Below are positions 57,749 through 64,000 of a stretch of DNA of 64,000 nt, piece after piece (the first letter of the stretch is position 1; each line of letters begins with the position of its first letter). A program made the translations under genes and the position numbers. Source of the DNA: Aurantimonas sp. HBX-1 (GTDB lineage: Bacteria > Pseudomonadota > Alphaproteobacteria > Rhizobiales > Rhizobiaceae); NCBI RefSeq assembly GCF_021391535.1, contig NZ_CP090066.1, forward strand, positions 3,423,501-3,487,500, written 5' to 3'. Under the pieces are notes generated by a model. It searched no databases and was not told where the DNA came from. It worked only from the letters and a program-made list of their open reading frames with translations.

Positions 57749-59122
57749 ATGGCGCGCGACACCACCGATCTGACGCCGGTCTCCTCGGTCGATGACCTGA
57801 CGGCGCATCTGAAATCCGGCGAGAAGCCGGAAAGCGCGTTCCGGATCGGCACCGAGCACGAGAAGTTCGGCTACTACACCGAGGACCTGTCGCCGGTGCC
57901 CTACGAGGGCGAGCGCGGCATCGCCACGCTGCTGGAGCGGATGAAGGCGCTGTCCGGCTGGGAACCCATCGTCGACGACGGCAAGATCATCGGGCTCTAC
58001 GGCAGCAACGGCCAGGGCGCGATCTCGCTGGAGCCGGGCGGCCAGTTCGAGCTGTCGGGCGCACCGCTCGAGACGATCCACGCGACCTGCCGCGAATCCA
58101 ACGCCCATCTCGCCGAAGTGCGGGCCGTCGCCAAGGATCTCGGCATCGGCTTCCTCGGCATCGGCTCGTCGCCGACCTGGACCCTCGCCGAAACCCCGAT
58201 CATGCCGAAATCACGCTACGCGATCATGCGGAACTACATGCCGAAGGTCGGCACGCGCGGCCTCGACATGATGCTGCGGACCGCGACCATCCAGGTCAAT
58301 CTCGACTTCGCGGACGAAGCCGACATGCGCCGCAAGATGCAGGTCGGCATGCGCCTGCAGCCGGTCGCCTCGGCGCTGTTCGCCAACTCGCCCTTCACCG
58401 AGGGCAAGCCGAACGGCCTTTGTTCGTGGCGGTCAGAGGTCTGGTCGGATGTCGACAACCAGCGCGCCGGACTCCTGCCCTTCGTGTTCAAGCCGGACTT
58501 CACCTATCGCGACTATGTCGAGTGGGCGCTCGACGTGCCGATGTATTTCGTCACCCGCCACGGCCGCTACCACGACACCACCGACGTCACCTTCCGCCAG
58601 TTCATGGACGGTGCGCTGAAGGGCCGGATCGACGATCCCGAGCCGCAGCTCGGCGACTGGACCAATCATCTGTCGACGCTGTTCCCGGACGTGCGGCTGA
58701 AGACCTTCATCGAGATGCGCGGCGCCGACGGCGGGCCGTGGCGCCGGATCTGCGCGCTGCCGGCCTACTGGGTCGGGCTGCTCTACGACGGTCCGACCCT
58801 CCAGGCGGTCGACGAATTCACCCGCGACTGGACCTTCGAGGAGGTCTCGGCGATGCGGGCGGAAGTGCCGCGGAACGGCTTCCGCACCCCGTTCCGGGAC
58901 GGCACGGTGCTCGACCTCGCCCGCGAGACGGTGCGCCTGGCGCGCCAGGGCCTCGTCGCCCGCAACCGGCGCAACGAGGAAGGCAACGACGAGAGCCATT
59001 TCCTCGCGCCGCTGGAGGAGGTCGTCGCGCGCGGCACCACCTCGGGCGAAGAACTGGTCCGGCTCTACGAGGAGCAGTGGGACCGGTCGATGGAGCGGGT
59101 CTTCAAGCACCTCACCTACTGA
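57749..59122 (+). CDS. gshA: Glutamate-cysteine ligase (plant/alphaproteobacterial type)
   Basis: First step of glutathione synthesis. The 457-residue enzyme belongs to the GCS2/plant-type group rather than the E. coli type: it starts with RIGTEHEKFGYY, then GSNGQGAISLEPGGQFELSG, MPKVGTRGLDMMLRTATIQVNLD and IEMRGADGGPWRR. KefB/C-type antiporters are glutathione-gated in other bacteria, but no link to the antiporter at 12 kb is implied by position. Confidence 0.96.
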   Translation: MARDTTDLTPVSSVDDLTAHLKSGEKPESAFRIGTEHEKFGYYTEDLSPVPYEGERGIATLLERMKALSGWEPIVDDGKIIGLYGSNGQGAISLEPGGQFELSGAPLETIHATCRESNAHLAEVRAVAKDLGIGFLGIGSSPTWTLAETPIMPKSRYAIMRNYMPKVGTRGLDMMLRTATIQVNLDFADEADMRRKMQVGMRLQPVASALFANSPFTEGKPNGLCSWRSEVWSDVDNQRAGLLPFVFKPDFTYRDYVEWALDVPMYFVTRHGRYHDTTDVTFRQFMDGALKGRIDDPEPQLGDWTNHLSTLFPDVRLKTFIEMRGADGGPWRRICALPAYWVGLLYDGPTLQAVDEFTRDWTFEEVSAMRAEVPRNGFRTPFRDGTVLDLARETVRLARQGLVARNRRNEEGNDESHFLAPLEEVVARGTTSGEELVRLYEEQWDRSMERVFKHLTY

Positions 59123-59276
59123 GACCCCGTCGCGGCCCGGCCGGCCGGGCCCGCGCTTCCGGAATATGATGCACGCGCCGCCGAATCATGCTTGGCTGTC
59201 GGCGGTGGCGCACCATCTGCTTCTGTACGCATCGTAGGGCGACACAGCCCGTAGCACGCTGCGACCCGGGATCGCG

Positions 59277-60200
59277 ATGACCGACTTCTTCGACTGGCTG
59301 ACCGCGGGCGATTCCGGCCTCGCCGCCTGTCGCCTGGCCGATTCGTTCAAGCTTTCGCAGCAGGAGATGCGCAAGACCGCCGACGCGCTGGCCCCGGCCT
59401 TCACGCTGGCGCTGCAGCGCGCCATGCTCGATCCGGCGGCGTGGACCAACCTGTCGCATCATTTCCGGCCGTTCTGGAACGCCAACGGCGTCACCGACCC
59501 GGCGCTCGCGCAGACCCAGGCAGCTCGCGACCTTGCGGCGGCGCTGTTCGGGTCCGGCGAGCTTGCAGCCGCCGTGTCGCGCCAGGTGTCGATGGTGAGC
59601 GGCGTTGCGCCGGACACGGTCGAGACGCTGATGCGCAACCTGTCGATCCTGACCATGCAGACCATGGTGCAGACGATGATCGCCAACACCCTCCGCAACC
59701 AGCCGAAGGGGCTGGCCGAGGGCAACTACACCGCGGCCATGGCGGAGATGATGCGGCGCGGGGCCAACGCGATGGAGGCTTTCGGCCGGCCGTCCGACGC
59801 CGCCGATCCGCGTCAGCCCGTGCAGGCGCCCGGGTCGGAATATCTCAGCACCCTGTTCGGCAACGCCCTGAAGGGCGAGATGCCGTGGCTTCCGCCCGGC
59901 GGGTCGGCCCCGCCGCCGCGGCCGGAGGCCGAGCCGACGCCCCCGCCGGCCGATCCGCTGGCCGCGTTCCTGCCGTTCGAGGCGATGATGGGCGGCTTCC
60001 TGCGCGGCATGGCGCCCGCCGAGGAACCCCAAGATTCGGCGCCGGATCCCACGCCGGAGGCACCGGACGCGACGCCCGCGGCGGAGGCCGAGAACGCGCC
60101 CGGCCCGGACACAACGCGGGCGCAAAGCCAGGACGACTATGCCCAGCAGATGCTGGCGATCTTCCGCCGCTACGGCGGCGGCGACGGGAAGCCCGGCTGA
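59277..60200 (+). CDS. DUF937-like protein with Pro-rich region
   Basis: A 307-residue protein without signal peptide. The N-terminal half resembles DUF937: LADSFKLSQQEMRKTADALAPAFTLALQ, then LFGSGELAAAVSRQVSMVSGVAPDTVETLMRNLSILTMQTMVQ. The second half is Pro/Ala/Glu-rich and probably disordered, ending in DDYAQQMLAIFRRYG. The function is unknown. It precedes the CNNM/CorC gene by 37 nt on the same strand. The DUF assignment is from pattern memory. Confidence 0.7.
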   Translation: MTDFFDWLTAGDSGLAACRLADSFKLSQQEMRKTADALAPAFTLALQRAMLDPAAWTNLSHHFRPFWNANGVTDPALAQTQAARDLAAALFGSGELAAAVSRQVSMVSGVAPDTVETLMRNLSILTMQTMVQTMIANTLRNQPKGLAEGNYTAAMAEMMRRGANAMEAFGRPSDAADPRQPVQAPGSEYLSTLFGNALKGEMPWLPPGGSAPPPRPEAEPTPPPADPLAAFLPFEAMMGGFLRGMAPAEEPQDSAPDPTPEAPDATPAAEAENAPGPDTTRAQSQDDYAQQMLAIFRRYGGGDGKPG

Positions 60201-60237
60201 CCTCCATCCTCCCGAACCCTCGTTGCCGGACTGACCA

Positions 60238-61548
60238 GTGCCTTTATTCGAAATCGCCATCATCCTCCTGCTCATCCTGCTCAACGGCTTCTTCGCCATG
60301 TCGGAGCTGGCGCTGGTGTCGGCGCGCCGGTCGCGTCTGGAGCAGATGAAAAAGGAGGGCCGCCGCGGCGCCCGGGCGGCGCTGCGCCTCACCGAAGACC
60401 CGACGGGGTTCCTCTCGACCGTGCAGGTCGGCATCACCCTCGTCGGCATCTTCGCGGGTGCCTATGGCGGCTCGGTCCTCGCCGCCCCGCTGGCGGCGGT
60501 CATGGTGGACTGGCCGCTGGTCGGCCCCTACGCCGAGACCGCGGCCTTCGTCATCGTCGTGGTCGCGATCACCTATCTGTCGCTGGTGTTCGGCGAACTG
60601 GTGCCGAAGCGCTTCGCGCTGCGCCGGGCCGAGCAGATCGCCGTATTCGTGGCGCCGTTCATGAGCCTGCTCGCGCGGGTGGGGGCGCCGCTGGTCTGGC
60701 TGTTGCGGATCTCGACCGAAGCGGTCTCGTCGCTGCTCGGGTCGAGCGGCGACGACAGCGGCGCGGTGACCGAGGAGGACGTACGGGCGATGATCGCCGA
60801 GGGCACCGACAGCGGCGTGTTCAAGCCGAAGGAACGGCAGATGCTGGAAGGCGTGATCCGCATCGCCGACCGCACCGTCCGCTCCATCATGGTGCCCCGG
60901 CCGGACGTGATCTGGGTCGACCTGAACGATCCCGCCGATATGGTGCTCGACGAGATCGTCGCGGCGGGACATTCGCGCTTTCCGGTGATCGACACCGGCA
61001 GCGACGACGTGGTCGGGCTCGTCCAGACCAAGGACCTGCTGGAGCAGCAGCGCCGGAACGGCAGGATCGATCTCCGTACGGCGATGCGCGACGCGCTTTA
61101 CGTGCACGAGACGATGCCGATCCTGAAGCTGCTCGACCGGTTCCGGACGACGCAGATCCATCTCGCGGTGGTGCTCGACGAATACGGCTCGCTGGAGGGG
61201 ATCGTCACGCCGACCGACATCCTGATCGCGATCGCCGGAAGCCTGCCGGAAAGCCACGAGGGCGAGCCCGGCATGGTGCAGCGGCCGGACGGGTCGTGGC
61301 TGATCGATGCGACGATGTCGGTGGATTCCGTCGCGGCGTCGCTGCCGGACTTCGGCTTTCCCGAGACCCGCGACTACCAGACGGTCGCGGGCTTCGCGCT
61401 GGACCGGTTCGGGACGATCCCGGAAGCCGGCGACCGCTTCATGTGGAATGGCTGGACGGTGGAAGTCATCGATCTCGACGGCCGGCGGATCGACAAGCTG
61501 CTGCTGTCGCCGGCCACCGTCGACGAGGCGGAGGGCTCCGGCGTCTGA
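60238..61548 (+). CDS. CNNM/CorC family (hemolysin-like) transporter-associated protein
   Basis: A 436-residue membrane protein of the CNNM family. A DUF21 transmembrane domain (about 1-185: LLLILLNGFFAMSELALVSARRSRLEQM, GELVPKRFAL) is followed by a CBS pair (about 205-330: SIMVPRPDVIWVDLND, SRFPVIDTGSDDVVGLV, VVLDEYGSLEGIVTPTDIL) and a CorC_HlyC domain. Members are linked to Mg/Co efflux. GTG 60238 is the start. It converges on the DUF1127 gene. Confidence 0.93.
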   Translation: MPLFEIAIILLLILLNGFFAMSELALVSARRSRLEQMKKEGRRGARAALRLTEDPTGFLSTVQVGITLVGIFAGAYGGSVLAAPLAAVMVDWPLVGPYAETAAFVIVVVAITYLSLVFGELVPKRFALRRAEQIAVFVAPFMSLLARVGAPLVWLLRISTEAVSSLLGSSGDDSGAVTEEDVRAMIAEGTDSGVFKPKERQMLEGVIRIADRTVRSIMVPRPDVIWVDLNDPADMVLDEIVAAGHSRFPVIDTGSDDVVGLVQTKDLLEQQRRNGRIDLRTAMRDALYVHETMPILKLLDRFRTTQIHLAVVLDEYGSLEGIVTPTDILIAIAGSLPESHEGEPGMVQRPDGSWLIDATMSVDSVAASLPDFGFPETRDYQTVAGFALDRFGTIPEAGDRFMWNGWTVEVIDLDGRRIDKLLLSPATVDEAEGSGV

Positions 61549-61567
61549 GACGCCAGAGCCCAGGACA

Positions 61568-61840
61568 TCAGTCGCAGAGGCCGCGGCGGCGGCGCGCCGC
61601 CGTCATCGCCAGCCGGTAGGTGGGATCCTGGTGCCAGTCGGCATGCAGCGCCTCGCTGACGTCGTCGCGGCGAAGGCCCAGATCGGTGAGGAGATAGTCC
61701 GGCATCTCGCTCAGACGGCGAGCGGCGCGGCGATTGGCCATCGTCCTGACGATCGCGCCGGCTGCGCCGATTACCGTCTTGCCCACCAGGCGGATCGAAG
61801 CGGCGGGGGCGTCCCAGAGGGGCTTATGGATGATGGTCAT
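61568..61840 (-). CDS. DUF1127 domain protein
   Basis: A 90-residue basic protein with the DUF1127 (YjiS-like) core RRAARRLSEMPDYLLTDLGLRRDDV (about 37-61). DUF1127 proteins are small regulators, some affecting RNA turnover or phosphate and carbon metabolism. It is divergent from the LysR regulator gene, an arrangement that suggests control by that regulator through the shared 190-nt intergenic region. Confidence 0.88.
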   Translation of the reverse strand: MTIIHKPLWDAPAASIRLVGKTVIGAAGAIVRTMANRRAARRLSEMPDYLLTDLGLRRDDVSEALHADWHQDPTYRLAMTAARRRRGLCD

Positions 61841-61983
61841 GGCTTGGTCTCCTTTTCGAAAGCCATGTGAAAGCCGGAAAAAGCGGGGGCGGCGACGCCA
61901 CGCCTTGCAGCGTGCCGACTTGTGCCGACCCCCGAGTTGTTCCTGACAAGGATGAAGGTAGTTGGCCCCGATTGATTAGACCA

Positions 61984-61995
61984 ACGAATGTTCGT
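61984..61995. promoter_or_regulatory. Palindrome in the LysR/DUF1127 intergenic region, candidate operator
   Basis: Perfect inverted repeat ACGAA-TG-TTCGT, 35 nt before the LysR start and 144 nt before the DUF1127 start, inside an AT-richer stretch. Its position suits autoregulation by the LysR protein; binding is not demonstrated. Confidence 0.55.
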
Positions 61996-62030
61996 AATAT
62001 GAAGCATCATTCTCAGTGATGGGAAAAACG

Positions 62031-62984
62031 ATGACCGCGCCCCTCGATCTCGACCAGCTCCGCACCTTCGTCGCCATCGTCGACGCCGGCAGCTTCACCC
62101 GCGCTGCCGACGACGTGTTCAAGACCCAGTCGGCCGTCTCGATGCAGATGCGGCGCCTCGAGGACCGGCTCGGCGTCAGCCTGTTCGAGCGGACCGGCCG
62201 GACGATCCGCATCACCGACGATGGCTCGCGCCTGCTCGCCTACGCCAGGCGGATGATGGCGCTGAGCCAGGAGACGCTGTCGGCCTTCGACGAGGACGCC
62301 ATGCAGGGCCATGTCCGGATCGGCCTGCCGGACGACTATGCCGAGCGCTTCCTGCCGGAAATCCTGGCGCGCTTCTCGCGCTCCAATCCGCTGGTCGAAC
62401 TGCAGATCGCCTGCGAGCCGTCCTCCAACCTCACCGAACACGTGGAGAAGGGCCGGCTCGATGTCGCCCTCGTGTCGGACTGCTACCCGGGGGCGAAGCT
62501 GGCCGAGATCGTGCGGCGCGAGCCGCTGCATTTCGTCGCCTCCGCCTCGCACGACACCCACAACGAACCGGTGCTGCCGCTGGCGCTCGGTCGGCCGGAC
62601 TGCGTCTGGCGGACGCAGGGCTGCGCCGCGCTGGACCGGATCGGCCGCCGCTACAAGGTTCTGTTCACCTCCTGGTCGGCGCAGATCGTCACCTCGGCCG
62701 TGCTCTCGGGCCTTGCCGTCAGCGTGCTGCCGGAATGCGCGCTGCGCCCCGGCATGCGGATCCTCGGCGAATACGACGACTTCCCGACGCTCATGGACAC
62801 CGAGATCGGCGTCATCCGCTCGCGCAGCGCCGACGGACCGGTGGTCTCGGCGCTGGTCGAGCACATCCGCGAGAGCCTCGCCAATCTCGCGCCGCCGGAG
62901 AGCCAGGCCCGGCCGTCGCATCTGCCCGATACCCGCACCGGGCGCCCGCAACGGGCCCGCGGCATGGTCTCGCTGGTCAAGTGA
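62031..62984 (+). CDS. LysR family transcriptional regulator (LrhA-like)
   Basis: A DNA-binding regulator, 317 residues from ATG 62031 (GTG 62016 and ATG 62019 also in frame; a GGGA sequence lies about 8 nt before 62031). The N-terminal winged helix-turn-helix is LDLDQLRTFVAIVDAGSFTRAADDVFKTQSAVSMQMRRLEDRLG. The effector domain resembles the LrhA/HexA group. The C-terminal about 30 residues are an extra basic tail. The divergent DUF1127 gene is the most likely nearby target. Confidence 0.9.
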   Translation: MTAPLDLDQLRTFVAIVDAGSFTRAADDVFKTQSAVSMQMRRLEDRLGVSLFERTGRTIRITDDGSRLLAYARRMMALSQETLSAFDEDAMQGHVRIGLPDDYAERFLPEILARFSRSNPLVELQIACEPSSNLTEHVEKGRLDVALVSDCYPGAKLAEIVRREPLHFVASASHDTHNEPVLPLALGRPDCVWRTQGCAALDRIGRRYKVLFTSWSAQIVTSAVLSGLAVSVLPECALRPGMRILGEYDDFPTLMDTEIGVIRSRSADGPVVSALVEHIRESLANLAPPESQARPSHLPDTRTGRPQRARGMVSLVK

Positions 62985-63054
62985 CTGGCCGGCGGCGCCC
63001 GATCAGCGGGCGCCGCGACCTTGACCCCGCCGCTGCGAACCGCACAGTGACGCC

Positions 63055-64000
63055 ATGAGCCTTTCCGTCGAATCCGCCACCTCCAACGTCGCCGAGTACA
63101 CCGTCTCGGAGATCTCCGGCGCGCTGAAGCGTACGGTGGAAGACGCCTTCGGGCATGTGCGGGTGCGCGGCGAGATCTCCGGCTATCGCGGCCCGCATTC
63201 TTCCGGCCACGCCTATTTCTGCCTGAAGGACGACAAGGCGCGCATCGACGCGGTCGTCTGGCGCACCGCCTTCGTCAAGCTGGGGTTCAAGCCGGAGGAA
63301 GGGCTGGAAGTCATCGCCACCGGCCGGCTGACCACCTTCCCCGGCTCCTCGAAATACCAGATCGTCATCGAGACGATCGAGCCGGCCGGCGCCGGCGCGC
63401 TGATGGCGCTGCTCGCCGAGCGCAAGCGCAGGCTGGAAGGCGAGGGCCTGTTCGCGCCCGAGCGCAAGCGGGCGCTGCCGTTCCTGCCGCGGGTCATCGG
63501 CGTCGTCACCTCGCCCACCGGCGCGGTCATCCGCGACATCCACCACCGCATCGCCGACCGGTTCCCCGTGCATATTCTGGTCTGGCCGGTGCGGGTGCAG
63601 GGCGAGACATCGGGCGCCGAGGTCTCCGAGGCGATCGCCGGCTTCAACGCCATCGAGGCGGGCGGCGCGATCCCGCGGCCGGACGTGATCATCGTGGCGC
63701 GCGGCGGCGGCAGCCTGGAGGATCTCTGGGGCTTCAACGACGAAGCGGTGGTGCGCGCGGCGGCTTCTTCCGCGATCCCGCTGATCTCCGCCGTCGGCCA
63801 CGAGACCGACTGGACGCTGATCGACCACGCCGCCGACCGGCGGGCGCCGACGCCGACCGGCGCCGCGGAGATGGCGGTGCCGGTGCGCGCCGACCTGCTC
63901 GCCAATCTCGCGAACCTTCACGCCCGCCACGCCGGGGCGATCTCGCGCCGGCTCGAGCAGGAGCGCAGGGCTGTCACCGCCACCGCCCGCGCGCTGCCGA
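63055..64000 (+). CDS. xseA: Exodeoxyribonuclease VII large subunit, 5' part (cut by window edge)
   Basis: Large subunit of ExoVII, which degrades single-stranded DNA. The frame starts at ATG 63055 (MSLSVESATSNVAEYTVSEI) and stays open to the window end, giving about 315 residues of an expected 450-530. An N-terminal OB-fold (VRVRGEISGYRGPHSSGHAYF) is followed by the catalytic domain, with VITSPTGAVIRDI-like sequence (IGVVTSPTGAVIRDI), VARGGGSLEDLWGFNDE and ISAVGHETDWTL. It begins 70 nt after the LysR stop on the same strand. Confidence 0.95.
   Translation, partial: MSLSVESATSNVAEYTVSEISGALKRTVEDAFGHVRVRGEISGYRGPHSSGHAYFCLKDDKARIDAVVWRTAFVKLGFKPEEGLEVIATGRLTTFPGSSKYQIVIETIEPAGAGALMALLAERKRRLEGEGLFAPERKRALPFLPRVIGVVTSPTGAVIRDIHHRIADRFPVHILVWPVRVQGETSGAEVSEAIAGFNAIEAGGAIPRPDVIIVARGGGSLEDLWGFNDEAVVRAAASSAIPLISAVGHETDWTLIDHAADRRAPTPTGAAEMAVPVRADLLANLANLHARHAGAISRRLEQERRAVTATARALP

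Overview
The window is a high-GC chromosomal segment of an alphaproteobacterium. It is almost certainly from the Hyphomicrobiales (Rhizobiales); an Aurantimonadaceae-like member is my guess from overall gene content and order, but it is not proven here. The supports are the block pmbA-cysQ-DUF4170-acyltransferase-waaA-lpxK-DUF2093-mutL, the alphaproteobacterial-type gshA, a hisS-hisZ-hisG operon, groESL behind a CIRCE element, and two promoters of the alphaproteobacterial general-stress sigma factor EcfG. I see no rRNA, tRNA, CRISPR array, transposase or prophage genes.

Layout. 1-4.3 kb: glycogen operon (3' part of glgA, pgm, glgX). 4.3-12.1 kb: mutL and DUF2093 (+), convergent with a lipid A/Kdo operon (pmbA, cysQ, DUF4170, DUF374 acyltransferase, waaA, lpxK). 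12.2-15.3 kb: a CPA2 antiporter whose 3' end is broken by a G36/C26 homopolymer tract (probably a sequencing artefact), then topoisomerase IB. 15.3-22.3 kb: patatin, an M16 protease pair, rsmD, an RluB-like pseudouridine synthase with very long disordered tails, and tadA. 22.3-28.6 kb: lipoprotein, ileS, ribF and a HAD phosphatase. 28.7-32.2 kb: groES-groEL, TauE/SafE and csbD. 32.4-37.9 kb: a periplasmic molybdenum hydroxylase with a diheme cytochrome c, fumC and DoxX. 37.9-42.7 kb: hisG, hisZ, hisS, tag and a small exported protein. 43.1-44.8 kb: two L,D-transpeptidases. 44.9-52.5 kb: a glycolate oxidase operon glcD-glcE-glcF with extra genes at both internal junctions, and a DUF3422 gene upstream. 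52.7-55.7 kb: divergent lutABC-type lactate oxidation genes. 55.7-64 kb: LysE exporter, a stress-type small acidic protein, rsmE, gshA, a DUF937-like protein, a CNNM/CorC protein, DUF1127, LysR and the 5' part of xseA.

Most of the window is housekeeping. The accessory interest lies in the glc operon. An ASCH-winged-helix gene and a Uma2 nuclease gene sit between glcD and glcE. A DUF433 antitoxin-like gene and a strikingly AT-rich membrane-anchored receiver-domain gene sit between glcE and glcF. Most of the junctions are only 1-4 nt gaps or stop/start overlaps, so the cassettes are built into the operon. Other anomalies are a low-GC patch inside hisS, a 30-bp-arm inverted repeat upstream of hisS, and the homopolymer hairpin in the antiporter gene. 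Glycolate oxidase and the lactate module lie back to back around DUF3422, suggesting a shared 2-hydroxyacid oxidation locus.
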